A stretch of 64,000 nt of DNA, from assembly GCF_007860105.1 (NCBI RefSeq), contig NZ_SJPU01000003.1:124001-188000 (forward strand), written 5' to 3'. The position numbers were made by a program, and so were the translations under genes. Under the pieces are notes generated by a model. It worked only from the letters and a program-made list of their open reading frames with translations, ran no database searches and was not told the DNA's origin. Origin of the DNA: Allorhodopirellula heiligendammensis. Lineage in GTDB: Bacteria > Planctomycetota > Planctomycetia > Pirellulales > Pirellulaceae. This document shows, piece after piece, positions 27,896-39,000 of the stretch (the stretch's first letter is position 1; every line of letters begins with the position of its first letter).

Positions 27896-28125
27896 AAGAC
27901 GATGGGAAGTTTTGTCGCGACCGCGGCGGCCCGATGACAAGGTTGAGGGATGGAGCATTTTGTGAAAACACAACGACGAAAGGGAGCCAGGAAGATGCAA
28001 AAGATGATTGTGAAGCTCTTGGCCGGGAACGACGGCGCTTTTGTGAACACTGCGGTGAGGCAGTGCGGTTGGGTGAAACCGTTTGTCCAGACTCGAAATG
28101 CGGAAATACGGCGTACCGATCATGA
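27874..28125 (+). CDS. Small zinc-ribbon protein
   Basis: This 83-residue protein starts at ATG 27874 with an AAGGAGA ribosome-binding site 8 bp before it. The C-terminal part FCEHCGEAVRLGETVC followed by CGN provides two Cys pairs typical of a zinc ribbon; CRDR and FCEN lie nearer the N-terminus. It overlaps the MazG-like frame upstream and, by an ATGA, the next start downstream, so the three were one operon. Function unknown; perhaps a nucleic-acid binder. Confidence 0.5.
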   Translation: MATAFIVKDDGKFCRDRGGPMTRLRDGAFCENTTTKGSQEDAKDDCEALGRERRRFCEHCGEAVRLGETVCPDSKCGNTAYRS

Positions 28126-28493
28126 ATTTGAATAAGTAACCACAAATTGGAATCTGGTGGGACAACGGATCGCAGATCGTTTCGTTCCCACACGCTCCTG
28201 GCGAAGTCGATCGAGCGACCGGGTTGTGCGATAGCGATGACGCGCACAACGACCTTTGGCCCGACGCGGCGATGCAATTGGGTCTGACTGATTTTGAAGA
28301 ATACTTCAGCGTGCCGCGTGGCCGAGTGCTATGGTCGCCGACAAAGAAGACCAGCATCGTTTATCACGGCAACACGACAACACCTGAGCGGTTGCAAAAG
28401 ATCGCCGATGAGTTCTCACTCGCCGATTGGGAATCGCGGACTGATATCCACTACATGATGGGCGATGCGATCGGTGATCTGTTCGACGCTTGA
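28122..28493 (+). pseudogene. Hypothetical gene interrupted by a nonsense codon
   Basis: ATG 28122 overlaps the zinc-ribbon stop (ATGA). The frame reads MNLNK, then TAA at 28137, then continues uninterrupted for about 117 codons to the stop at 28491, beginning PQIGIWWDNGSQIVSFPH. Both the ATGA coupling and the coding look of the residues right after the stop argue that TAA replaced a sense codon; one C-to-T change from CAA would do it. Restart at TTG 28224 would give an 89-residue fragment. No family is recognised. Confidence 0.55.
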
Positions 28494-28519
28494 TCTTTTC
28501 TGCGTTTGGGATCACTGAG

Positions 28520-28570
28520 AGTGGACGAGGCGACAAGTCCAGCGGGACGGGACTCGTCGCCTCGTCCACT
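28520..28570. repeat. 21-bp inverted repeat with 9-nt loop
   Basis: Arms 28520-28540 and 28550-28570 are complementary over 21 bp with one mismatch; the core is GTGGACGAGGCGAC. It lies between the broken hypothetical gene and the SGNH hydrolase. There is no T run, so it is not a classic terminator. A REP-like element or insertion relic is possible. Confidence 0.85.
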
Positions 28571-28606
28571 ACGTTAAGAACCGCAAAACCACAATGGCTT
28601 AAAAGC

Positions 28607-29239
28607 ATGATCACTACCACGCACATCTGTCTGTTGGGCGATTCGATCTTTGACAACAAGATCTACGTCCCCGACGGCCACAGCGTCCACGAGCACTTAT
28701 TCGCGAACCTGACAGCGCCCGACACAGCTTCGCTGGTTGCCGTCGACTGGGCAGTGGTCAACTCGGTCCTGCGGCAGATCGAACGAATTCCCGAAGCAGC
28801 GACTCACTTGGTGCTTAGCGTCGGCGGCAACGATGCATTGTACTTGCAATCTTCGGTGATGGGCGAGTCGAGCGACAGCGTGTACGCGTCGCTCGGGAAA
28901 ATGAAGGTGGCCATTGCGACGCTGGAGCATGAGTACGAGCAGGTGATCGGCAAGTTGCGTCAAATCAAACTGCCGCTGACCGTTTGCACAATCTACGACT
29001 GCGTACCGGGACTCGACGACGCGGCGCTGGCCGGTCTGGCAATCATCAACGACACCATCACCCGAACGGCGTTTAAAAACGGCCTCGACCTGATCGACTT
29101 GCGTTTGCTCTGCAACGATCCAACCGACTACTCAGAAGTCTCACCGATTGAACCGTCGCACGCGGGCGGGGCCAAGATCGCAACGGCAATCATGCGAGCG
29201 GTTTCCGGGCATGCAGCAGCGGCCAGAATCTTCTGTTAG
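28607..29239 (+). CDS. SGNH/GDSL-family hydrolase
   Basis: The 210-residue protein begins at ATG 28607. Block I is CLLGDSIFDN (Ser nucleophile in GDSI), block III is VLSVGGNDALYL (oxyanion Asn) and block V is PSHAGGAKIA, where Asp-x-x-His is represented by P-S-H with the conserved His. It has no signal peptide, so it is probably a cytosolic esterase or lipase-like enzyme of unknown substrate. The frame remains open upstream to 28490 through the inverted repeat, but that is not used. It may be the surviving last gene of the decayed operon. Confidence 0.8.
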   Translation: MITTTHICLLGDSIFDNKIYVPDGHSVHEHLFANLTAPDTASLVAVDWAVVNSVLRQIERIPEAATHLVLSVGGNDALYLQSSVMGESSDSVYASLGKMKVAIATLEHEYEQVIGKLRQIKLPLTVCTIYDCVPGLDDAALAGLAIINDTITRTAFKNGLDLIDLRLLCNDPTDYSEVSPIEPSHAGGAKIATAIMRAVSGHAAAARIFC

Positions 29240-29330
29240 GCCCGGTCAAGATGTGGATTTCCTTGACTGAAGAAGCCAACCGCTATCGCGTACCAATCCG
29301 AAATCCCAAGTCCTGAATCACACGGCAAGC

Positions 29331-29666
29331 ATGAAAAAGAACAACCACGACTACATCTTCTCTGCCACCGAACTTTCCAACTTTTTGGCTTGTAGGCATG
29401 CGACATCGCTCGACATGCGGCGTGCCAACGGCGAGATCGAGGTTCCGTTTGGTCACAACGCTCGACTCGATCGACTTGCTGAAAATGGGTTGGCTCACGA
29501 AGCCGCCTACTTAGCGATGCTGCATCGACAAGGTTTGAATATCGTTGAACTTCGTGATTTCAACGATGCGACGCAAGTCGAAACGACGGCTGATTTGATG
29601 CGGCAAGGCGTAGATGTCATCTTTCAAGGATCGCTGTCCAAAGATCACGGCAAACGCACACTATAG
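29331..29666 (+). pseudogene. TM0106/RecB-like nuclease, truncated at the island edge
   Basis: The 111-residue frame from ATG 29331 has the N-terminus of TM0106-family RecB-like nucleases: FSATELSNFLACRHATSLDM, LDRLAENGLAHEAAYLAML and DLMRQGVDVIFQGSLS. The family continues with the nuclease core (Gly-Arg-x-Asp-Leu/Phe and beyond), but here the match ends at about 29640, followed by a few unrelated residues and a stop. Complete members are several hundred residues longer. The last codons overlap the end of the first minus-strand island gene, so the break is probably the left boundary of the defence island. Confidence 0.7.
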
Positions 29667-30191
29667 CACGGGAATTCCCAGTACTTTAGCGAGATAGTCC
29701 AGGTACCAACCAGCGACTCGTCGCCTCATCGCAACGCTGTACTTGGCCAACGGTTCAAATGCGGCGTCAGGTAACGTCGGCAGTTCGCTGAGAACCCATG
29801 AATCGAGCTTGCAGAGAAACCAACAATCTTTCATCAACGAGGTGACTGGGCTGGCTGCATGCCTAAAGAGATTTCGGAGAAAGCGTTTGCGAAAGTCCTG
29901 ATTTTTCGTGAGCAATCGTTTCTCGACAAAGTCTCTGAAGCTTTGGCAGAGGGTCTCGTGTTCCTGCAGAAGTGGTGCGACGGCATTCCAAACTTCAGTA
30001 TCCCAAGTATTCACAATGATGCTGATGATCGGAGTCGAGAACAAATCCAAAGCGTCGTCGGCCGTGGCACCCGACGTTTCGATCAATATCACCGCCAGCA
30101 GGATCTGATCGGAAGTGTTACCGCCAAGCAGCTTTTGAATCTTGGTCTTCTGCTGTTGCGATAAAACGCATTGGCTTGTGGGTGACGACAT
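29661..30191 (-). CDS. Unknown helical protein, last gene of the island operon
   Basis: This is a 176-residue protein, predicted mostly helical by composition, with two Trp-rich segments (VNTWDTEVWNAV, KDCWFLCKLDSWVL). It has no signal peptide or membrane segment, and I recognise no family. It lies 18 bp after the 360-residue gene and is the promoter-distal end of the operon. It could be a helper of the system. Its stop abuts the truncated nuclease at the island edge, so its true C-terminus could have been altered by the junction. Confidence 0.6.
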   Translation of the reverse strand: MSSPTSQCVLSQQQKTKIQKLLGGNTSDQILLAVILIETSGATADDALDLFSTPIISIIVNTWDTEVWNAVAPLLQEHETLCQSFRDFVEKRLLTKNQDFRKRFLRNLFRHAASPVTSLMKDCWFLCKLDSWVLSELPTLPDAAFEPLAKYSVAMRRRVAGWYLDYLAKVLGIPVL

Positions 30192-30209
30192 CGGTTTTCT
30201 TTTTGGGGC

Positions 30210-31292
30210 TCAATTCAGATGACGAATCTGCAACTCTGGGACAGCACGAACGAGCCATTGGTAGGTCAGTCGTACGTCGAGCACCGCATATCGCTGCCAT
30301 CTACCAGTCGGCTCACCTGTCAAACTAAGTATGGTGCTGATCTGCGAGGGAACAGGGAACGTACATTGGATTTCACTATCATGGTTGTCGGCGTCGATCA
30401 GCTCCGGTTGCCCATTTCTTGCGCCAATCGCGATCAACATCCAGTTCCTTAACTCGTAGGTAGCGATCGCATCATTTCGGCAGTTGAGCATGATTGATTT
30501 GCCTTGACTGCCGTCGATTCTTAGAAGAATGGGGATCCAGTGTTGCTCGTTTCGGCCAGGCTGAGCACCCAAGTAAATACCATCATCAAGCTTGCTAGGA
30601 GATGTCCAGCGAGTGCGTTCGGGCTTTCGCTCGCTTCCGAAGAACTCACCCGGTCGATGATTGATTGCCAAGATCTTGGTGTCGTTGATGAACAATGGGC
30701 TGCCCTCTTGGTCAAGTTGGCTGATTTGCCATTCCAAAAGATCGGCGAGCGAGCCAATACCATCCTTCTGGTCTTTAAGCGATTTCCAGCTCGGTTCCCC
30801 TAGCCAATCTTCAAACGATTGTTCGCTCACACCGATACGATTCAGGTCCGTGACAATCGCATCTGACGGACGAAACCTTCTTAGGAATTGGTTAGGGTGA
30901 TACGACGAAAATCGATGAGTCTCCGTCGCGGTTGTTCCCAACAACACCGCGTCCGTGTCACTTAGCTTGATCCAACGCGATGGTATCGCCGAATAACCGC
31001 GTTGATTTTCGACCTTCAAGTCAGCCAGTTCACCAACATCCACCATTCGGACTGCGACAGAATGGATAGCCTTGTTCGCATCTCCCTCAAAGCCAGCCGC
31101 GATCAAGAATGGTTCGATTGCCTTTCGCAGTTCACGTCGCGTCGCGAGACCATGGCGACGAACTTCCCGTCGGATCAATCTAGCAATGCCCCAAGGCGAA
31201 GGGACGCTATTGTCCTGGTCCGATTCAAGGTAGTCAGCGAGTCCTAGCTTGTTCGAGAACTCATCGCGGCTGTAGGTGACAAATGATTCCAT
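30210..31292 (-). CDS. Unknown island protein with possible winged-helix start
   Basis: This is a 360-residue soluble protein. The first 110 residues (IARLIRREVRRHGLATRRE, then RMVDVGELADLK) have the spacing of a winged-helix domain; this is an impression, not a motif match. The middle and end (YHPNQFLRRFRPSDAIV, KILAINHRPGEFFG, LDVRLTYQWLVRAVPEL) give no family I know. It follows the NERD-helicase stop by 4 bp and precedes the 176-residue gene by 18 bp, so it is part of the same operon and probably a dedicated partner, perhaps a DNA-binding or specificity subunit. Confidence 0.65.
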   Translation of the reverse strand: MESFVTYSRDEFSNKLGLADYLESDQDNSVPSPWGIARLIRREVRRHGLATRRELRKAIEPFLIAAGFEGDANKAIHSVAVRMVDVGELADLKVENQRGYSAIPSRWIKLSDTDAVLLGTTATETHRFSSYHPNQFLRRFRPSDAIVTDLNRIGVSEQSFEDWLGEPSWKSLKDQKDGIGSLADLLEWQISQLDQEGSPLFINDTKILAINHRPGEFFGSERKPERTRWTSPSKLDDGIYLGAQPGRNEQHWIPILLRIDGSQGKSIMLNCRNDAIATYELRNWMLIAIGARNGQPELIDADNHDSEIQCTFPVPSQISTILSLTGEPTGRWQRYAVLDVRLTYQWLVRAVPELQIRHLN

Positions 31293-31296
31293 CGAG

Positions 31297-33042
31297 TTAT
31301 TCTCCCAGTTCCTTTCCGGCGTTCTGTATCGCGGCTTTAATGTCGGCGAGCATTTCTCGTCCGGTAACTAGAAAATGGACGTGCGAGCGGGCGCGTGTAC
31401 AGGCAACGTACAAGTCGACATGTGAAAAGCCTTTCGAGATTCGGTCCAAATCGTAGACAACAACCACATCCGCTTCGAGCCCTTTGAAGCTTCGGGCTGT
31501 CGTGACCAAAATCCCCTCGCCGCGGTTCCATGCACGCGTATCATTGGTTAGAGCGATGCCAGCAATTTCCGATACATCGGCGAGTGATCCGTTTTCGAGG
31601 CCGCGCGGTCCGATCAGGACCAATTGTGACGGGCCGATATCGTGTTGCCCAACCAAGTTTTCGACGGCTTTACAGACGATACCTTTCATTGCTGCAAGGG
31701 TCGGCACCGTGCTGATCGCTGGTTTCCCACCAAGCGGTGATCGTTTGAAGAACTTGGCCTCCGTTTTGGCGATCGTCGTGCTGGTGCGAGCGATCCAGCG
31801 ACTGTTGCGACAGTTACGACGCAGATTGTATTTCGTTTGAAACGCGACCGGCGGTTTGGCCGGTGCCCAGTCCCACAATCTTTGGACTGGGTCGGCGAAC
31901 GCAAATAGCGTCCCGTCCTCGGCATTCTTCAGAAGCGTGCATTGTAAGACTTCCCACCAGCGAGAATGAAAGTCCTGGGCCTCGTCCATGACAATTGCGT
32001 CATACTGCACATCTTCCCCCTCCTCCATCGCAAGATAGGCGGCTTGTTCAATCAGATCGGGTACATCATCGACAAAGAAATTTGAACCTGATTGAGGCGA
32101 CTCTGGCGGATCCCAATCAACACCTGCATCTTCGATGATCTCGCGAGCGAGTTGATGGAAGTGGGCAATCGTCAATCGCTTTTCGAGTAGCCCTTGGTCG
32201 GGATGCTGATCGAGGCTCCGGCGAAGATGGTCGGCCAGATGTCGGTTGTAACAAACGAACAACGTGCGATTATCATTCTTGGCCAGTTGAATCGCTCGGT
32301 CGAACGCGAGCTGCGTTTTCCCTGAGCCAGCCACGCCGGAGACGTATACGCGGTTATTGTCTTCGTACAAACCACCCAACAGTTCAATCTGCTCGTCCGT
32401 CATTTCTTGAATCTTGTCGAACACATCGCTGGCACTGCCGACGATGGGGCGAAACAGTTTGAACTCGGGCAACAAAGCGGTTGCCATTCGACGCCACTGA
32501 TGGTTGCTTAGCGGCGTGGGGCGTTGTGGCCAACTGGCCATCGCGGACTCGATCGCCGTATCCATCGAGTTCATTTGTCGCCGTGACAGAATCAGCGACA
32601 CATCAGCCCCCGGCGGAATCGCACCAGTGTAGTTATCGTGCGGAAAGACAACGGCATGACCGTAGCTGAAGTGGTGCGGCCGAACATCGCCGGCGGTCTG
32701 TTTTTCGATTCGATCAACGAGATAGTGCATGCTGCCACGAGCTTGCTTAAACGGGTCGGTGATCGGCTCGTAGCCGTGCTTCTTCTTTCGTTCCCAAGTT
32801 GCATTTTGGTATCGCAGTTCGCCACCTTTGACCTCCAGCACCAACATGCCTTTCTCTTGATGCAAAACGATGAAGTCCGCTTCGCCCTCGCGCAACGTGC
32901 CATCGCGATCTGGTCGCAGCCAGGGATATGAGTGAAGGACAACAAACTCATTGCCGAGCTGTTCTTTCAACGCACGGTAGACAAGCCGTTCTGAATCGTA
33001 CGGAATGTCGTCTGGGTCGATATCGGGTCGCATAGTCGCCAT
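31297..33042 (-). CDS. NERD nuclease-domain/UvrD-type SF1 helicase
   Basis: The 581-residue protein begins at ATG 33042, 32 bp after the stop of the giant helicase; the open frame extends into that gene but the extension is not plausible. Residues of about 15-100 form a NERD (nuclease-related) domain: YRALKEQLG, GEADFIVL and MLVLEVKGG with the PD-(D/E)XK-like Asp, Glu and Lys. An SF1 helicase follows: Walker A VAGSGKTQLAFD near 237, Walker B VMDEAQDFHSRW near 347, RNCRNSRWIA, TARSFKGLEADVVVVYD and VACTRARSHVHFL. Single-chain nuclease-helicases of this type act in phage defence. Here it belongs to a larger operon. Confidence 0.85.
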   Translation of the reverse strand: MATMRPDIDPDDIPYDSERLVYRALKEQLGNEFVVLHSYPWLRPDRDGTLREGEADFIVLHQEKGMLVLEVKGGELRYQNATWERKKKHGYEPITDPFKQARGSMHYLVDRIEKQTAGDVRPHHFSYGHAVVFPHDNYTGAIPPGADVSLILSRRQMNSMDTAIESAMASWPQRPTPLSNHQWRRMATALLPEFKLFRPIVGSASDVFDKIQEMTDEQIELLGGLYEDNNRVYVSGVAGSGKTQLAFDRAIQLAKNDNRTLFVCYNRHLADHLRRSLDQHPDQGLLEKRLTIAHFHQLAREIIEDAGVDWDPPESPQSGSNFFVDDVPDLIEQAAYLAMEEGEDVQYDAIVMDEAQDFHSRWWEVLQCTLLKNAEDGTLFAFADPVQRLWDWAPAKPPVAFQTKYNLRRNCRNSRWIARTSTTIAKTEAKFFKRSPLGGKPAISTVPTLAAMKGIVCKAVENLVGQHDIGPSQLVLIGPRGLENGSLADVSEIAGIALTNDTRAWNRGEGILVTTARSFKGLEADVVVVYDLDRISKGFSHVDLYVACTRARSHVHFLVTGREMLADIKAAIQNAGKELGE

Positions 33043-33074
33043 AGTGAATCCTGCTGAGTTAAGATGCCATTCTG

Positions 33075-36000
33075 TCAGGCGAGTGAATGGTAAACACCAC
33101 GCCGAACCAACCCGATTGGTCGACCGATCACTTTGATCGTCTCGGGCGACACACGCTGGCCGGTGGCATTGCGACTTGCTGATAAATACCTGATTTGCAC
33201 AGTGTCTTTTTCTTGCCATTTACTCCATTGGCAAATGGCAAAGGTGACCGAGCATCGGGTGGCACGGAAAGCCTCGGTCGGCGATTCGATTAGCCACATT
33301 TGTCGATCGTGCTTCGATTGATTCATCTGCTCGTCGCATCGCTCAAAGACAAGCACCGTGCCGGGATTCAAGTTCACTTTCTCTTCACCGACCGAAAGCG
33401 AGAATCTTTCCATTTGGGGGCCGTCGACTTCAAGCAGGATCACCTGATCTGGTTGATAGCCAGCGATACTCAGCTCCGCTCTTGGTTGACCGGTCGCTGA
33501 GCCCGACGCCACACTGCGGCAATTGTGGAGAGGAATCCCACTATCGCTGCGTTTCAAACCTTCCGGAAGCGGAGTCGATGCGGTGATTTCATTCCGGACC
33601 GACGTGCCGCAACGCTCGACGGCAACTGGTAACGCTCGCTTGATGCACAAATGGTCAATTGGCTGGGCAACGTTACGGCCGGATTGGCTGGCCTGCTTAG
33701 CGGCCTCCGTTGCCGGCACACCAGGTAGGAGAGCATGGGAGATCACAATCACTTTGTCGCCTTGTGACTCGAGAATAAGATGTCCAGGCTTGACCACCAC
33801 GGTTTCGCCATGGTCTCTTAAATCGACGGCCATTGTCTCCAGCAACTTTGATTCCGTTAGTTCGTCAAGCGACGGTTTCTCGCTGCGACCAAGAATGTGG
33901 TCGAGAAGTGCAGCACCAATTTCACGATCCAAGTCTTGGTGTAAAAAACGATTGTCGTACGAGCGAAGGCACTTGTAACAGGATGTTCCGCAGCTGCAGG
34001 CTTTCAATAGAGCAGAAGCATCCGCAAGCAGTTTGACCGGGTCACGGACGGCTGCCTTAACGAATCCCGCACCGCCAGGTGTCGTGTCGTAGAGGTAGAG
34101 ATCCACCTCGGTTCCCTGTTTGCCACCAGGGGTTTGGGCCGCACGGAATTCAGCTCCGATGTTCCCGCGATCAAGTTCCAGGTCTTCGGCGGCGACGAGT
34201 GCGACCGCTTGTGCGATTGTCGTCAAGCAAATTTTTGCGAGAGAAGTTCCCGGCATCAACATCACGTTGTCGCCCATGCGGAAACGAAACAGCGATACGT
34301 CTGACCGAAACGTTGTTCCAAGGCTGACAATCTTCATCAAACCTGTGCAATTCGGCTTTTCACGATGATTCGGGAACGGTTTGGGATGTGGGATTCTCGC
34401 GCGAGTCCGATAGGAATTGTTCAGATACGCCCGGTCTGGGTCACGCCATCCGGCCGGTTCGATTCGGCCGCACCAAGTGCAAAGTATGAATCCACGATCA
34501 ATGGGCCCCTCCGCGCCTCGGTTGGTCAGGAACAAGTCCTCTTTTTTGGTCCACACTGTGAAACCACGGTTTCCGAATTCATAGTCTTCGCCGGGTAAGT
34601 CTGGATCGTTAAACGGTGCCTTCAGTTTTGCTTGGGTCGGACGTGTGTAGTCTGGAGGCTGGTCGACAGCCAATTCCTCCTCCATCTCGGCTGGATGGGC
34701 GAATCCAGGTGGGACCATCCAAGTGATCGCAGGACCAAGTCCTGACTGATCGCCACAGGAAGGACATGCAAGCCTTTGGTCTTCCATGTATCCGGAATCA
34801 AGTTCCTCTAGTCGAGCGTACCCGCATTTTTCACACTCAAAATATAGCTTGCGTTGCTCCCAAGCTCTTTTCAAATCGCCAAACATTGGACTGTAAAGAG
34901 CAAATGAGTAGAACCGTTTTCCGTCGATAAAGATCTCGCGACCGGGTGCGTAGCTCGATAACGCTTGTTCCAGTCCACGCTGCGGCGCGTACTTGATCAC
35001 AGGACGGCGAAATGGCTTGGAACGGTTGGTATCGAACACCGTCATGCTAACCACGTCCGTTGGGAAAGCGTAGGACGGAAGCGTCGCCTTCTCGAATAGA
35101 CGGTCGAGCAGGTTGACCGTTTGACGGCCTGTTTCCGGGATCTCCGGACTTACCTCATTCGTCGCGTTTCCAGCCGCTGTCGTATCGTCGTACCCTTCGT
35201 CGTAGAATACATCGTCCGGCATGGCGAAAGCCGACTTGTTACGTTCTTCTGGCGTTTCAACCGGCTCCGGTGTCGCCTCCCCGCAACCGATCTTGGTTAG
35301 TTCGGCTAGAAGCAATGATGGAATTGCTTCTATCGAATCCGCCGCGTCGCTTTGCAAGAACTCGCGTGGGACAATCTGCTTTAAGGATTGAAGCAGCGAT
35401 TCTCCATTGGCTTCTAGCCAACTGGCCAAACCACGGTAGCTGAACTCTTCGGGACCGCCGAAGCGGAAGTCCTCAACTTTTCCGAGAGACGAGAAAAGAT
35501 TGGAGGTCTGCTGCGTTGCGTCAGTCCCATCGATTCGCTCACGTTGAAACAGGCCTAGAAGCAGTGCGAACCCATGCCGACGGACAATCTCTGAATTCTC
35601 AAGGTTCAAGACGGGATCTTTGACAGGGCCGCTAATCATTTCGGCCGGATGCCGGAAGTAACGCTGGTCGTGAGTTCCCTGATCGGCGTACGTGATAACC
35701 GTCGACAATGCCGACCCTCGGCGTCCCGCTCGCCCAGCTCTTTGTTGATAGTTGGCACGGTTCGGGGGAACGTTTCGCAGAGCCACGGCCGTAAGACTGC
35801 CGATATCGATCCCAACTTCCATTGTGGTTGTGCAGCTCAGGATATCAACGATCCCTCCGGGTTCTCCACCGGGACCGTCTACATCCAAATCTTGAAAACG
35901 CATTTCGTGCCACTCGGCGCGCGAAAAAGCATCTTGCGACTCAATGGCTCCAATGGCTGCTGTGTGTTCTTCCGCAACAAATGGTCGAAGGTCGATTGAT

Positions 36001-39000
36001 GTGTCATCGACATCCTTTCGATAGAATCCTTTGCGAGTCATGAAGACATCATGAACGCTGCGGTTTTCTCGCGAGAGTTCCTGAAGCATTCCCTCACAAC
36101 CACATTCGGAACAAATGTCGGTATCGAATGGATCGCAGGGTAAAGCCGACGTGCAGTTATCGCACCGAAACCACGATGTCGTGTCGAAATCAATCGCGAT
36201 CCTTTTTGGATCAAGAACGTATTCATCAGCAGTAAGGCAACACCCCAGTCGTTCCTGGAGGAACACTTGCCAGATCCCAGTGCCAGCGTTTCCGCCGGAT
36301 AGGTTGGCTCGGTAAAAGGATGGTGAAACACGTTGTGTCATCAAGGTGTTGAATTTGCCGGCGCTTCGCTGAATCCTAACGCCACCCTCGCGTGTTCCGA
36401 TCCATTCCAGGGGTGTCCCCGGCAGGCGAACGGCTCGCACTCGAACCATGCATCCGATCCAAAAATCGAGCAACGCTTTTCGCCACTCACCTTCTGATTG
36501 CAGTTGGGCTGGCTGTTCAGGAGCCGGTAAGGAAGACATCAGTTCCCAAACGTAGTCTGGCAAAAGGGGAACGAACTTCCCCAACGCGAGACTTTGCATG
36601 CCGCTGAGCGGGTTGAACATGACCTCGTGCAATGAGATCAGCAAGTCCGCAGGCGTCTGTTCGGCGATTTGCTCCGATACATCGAGGAATGCGGCGCGAC
36701 TCCCTTTGCGTGATTGACAGAGCTGCTCAACTGCCGAAATTGCTCGCTTGAAATTTTCTTGCTCACGTTCCTTCAAACTCGGACGCAGCGAGACTTCTTG
36801 AGAAAACGCTCCGCAGAGCAAGGCGGCATAGGCATGCGAAATTGAGATGTCACGGGTTCTTCCTTCAAACCACCTTTCAGCAACGTAGCGAAGCCCACGG
36901 ATCAGAAGCGGCCGCACAGAATCCCGGAGTGAATTCGACTTCAGCTTTCCAGCGAGCCGCGAGGCTGGTTGTCGCCCATCAGAGAATACAAGGAGCTTTC
37001 GTCCCTGGAGCGCGGTTTCATTACCAGGAGTCGGCGGTTGCGACATTAACTGAGCGGAGACCAAGTGTTGGAATGGTTCATCGCCCTTGGTCGCCATGTC
37101 GGAAATCTTTGCGTGCTGGACACGGCACCGTGGGCACGTTCCGAACAAGCCGGCTTTCCGCTGAACCCCCGCTTGAAGTTCAGGAACAAAGACTTCGCGA
37201 CAAGACGGCGAGTCGGTTGCATTCGTGAACAATCGGCCTGTCTTTGGCTCCAGCCACCTTCCGCGGGTTCCATCGGGATTCTCTGGTTCGATCAGGCACA
37301 ACTGAATCGGCTGAACGGCGTCTTCAGCATCGTCGATTTCCCCCACATCTTCCGTCCAAAGGTAAGTCGGCTTGCGAACGTTTTGAACGTAGGCTTGAAA
37401 CATCGCGGTACCACAGTTTCGGCAGGCCAACAGCTCAAAGACCCGGCTTCCGCACTCGCATTCGCGACGAGGCTGGACAGTTAGTTTTCCCGTCGGCCCC
37501 TTCCCTCTCGCCGCCGCTGGCAAAGCGGAGCAATAACGATCCGCACACGCCCAGATTCCTGGGATACCGCGAAAGAAGCGGTGGACACGAGCTGCAATCA
37601 AAGGCGAGCCTTCGGGAGTCGCTCGCGCCATGGAAGCGGCCTCGACGAGAACGTCTGTCGCCGTTTTGGCGTGTTCAGAGCCGCAGTCAGGGAACAATCG
37701 TGATGCTAAGCGACCAATCTCCTGTGCTCCCAGATCTGAGTGCGTCTCTTGATCATGCAGGTCCTCGGTTGCTGAGGTCAAATTGACCAACCTTCCGGTA
37801 ACGGGCAACGGACGCAGCAATTCATTAAGGATGCGAGCCATGCCGAAGTGAAGCTGCTTGCCAAACGACAGTTCGTCGTTGTCGCTTCGAACGACGCATT
37901 CGCGAAAACCACCGTCACGAATCGCTTCGACGGTTACCTTCGGATCTGAACAAGTCATCGAAACGATCGTTAGGTATGCGTGTTCGGTTTGCTTCCGACC
38001 TCCCGTCGCGAGAATCAGAGACTCTTCACGAAGTTCTCCCTCCTTCGTGAGTCCAACCAGACTCACTTTGCTTTTGACTTGAGTGGAATCATGCGGGTTC
38101 GATTGAAGTTCATAGACTCGTTCCTCCAAACTGACTGCACTGAGAACCAGCATCGGAGCAATCGCCTTTGCGCGTTCGATTGCATCGTCGGAGAGTAGTT
38201 CGCCCAAATCGACCGCAGCCAGTGTCTGAGCGGTGGCTTCGTCTCCCGCGAACGAGGGCTCGGCCGGTTCCTTGGTACCTTGCAGACAGGCAAAATCCGT
38301 GGCGTTCGTGCCCGTCAGGCCAGCCGCGAATTTCTTCGCTTGCTCTCCATCTTCAAACGATGCACTGGTCGTGATGACTTGGAATTGATCGGCGGACAAT
38401 TCTAAGCGGTGCCGCAGGCGACGAATCAGCATCGCAACTTCGGTACCTTGGGCACCGCGATACAAGTGAGCTTCATCGAGAACGAGAATGAAACGTTCAT
38501 TTGGATTCGCGACGAAGTAGTCACGAGTTTGCTGAAAGATCGAACGCTCGATCGGTCGCAGCATCATGTATTCGAGCATCGAATAGTTTGTCACCAAAAG
38601 GTCTGGTGCCGATGCCTGCATCTCATGACGGGCTAGCAATTCGGTATCGTCGGGATTTTCCACCGCGCGTCGAAGGTTGCCGTTGGCATCTTTCCATGCC
38701 CCACCCGAGCCAAGCCAACGAGCCAGGCCGGGATCGTTGCCGATATCCTTCGCGGGCCATTTTCCCATCGCTCGCATCGCGCCAAGCAGCTCGATTGCAT
38801 CCTGAACTCCGTCCGCCGCTCGTCGTTCAAGGTCCACGTAAAACCGTAGGCCAGCGAGTTTTTGCGAGATGCGTTTCGTGTCATCAGGAATCACGCCGGG
38901 AAACGGTGTCCGACTTGTATAGCGTCCAAACTTCACTGGCCGGCCGCCGTGCTGTTTGAACCAATCACGAGTCGTCGGTGCCCCAAACAGACGACGCAAA

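Noticed and set aside
33043..33219. N-terminal extension of the NERD helicase overlapping the giant helicase
   Set aside because: It overlaps the end of the DUF1998 gene by 145 bp, is Cys/Arg-rich without structure, and a good ATG follows at 33042.
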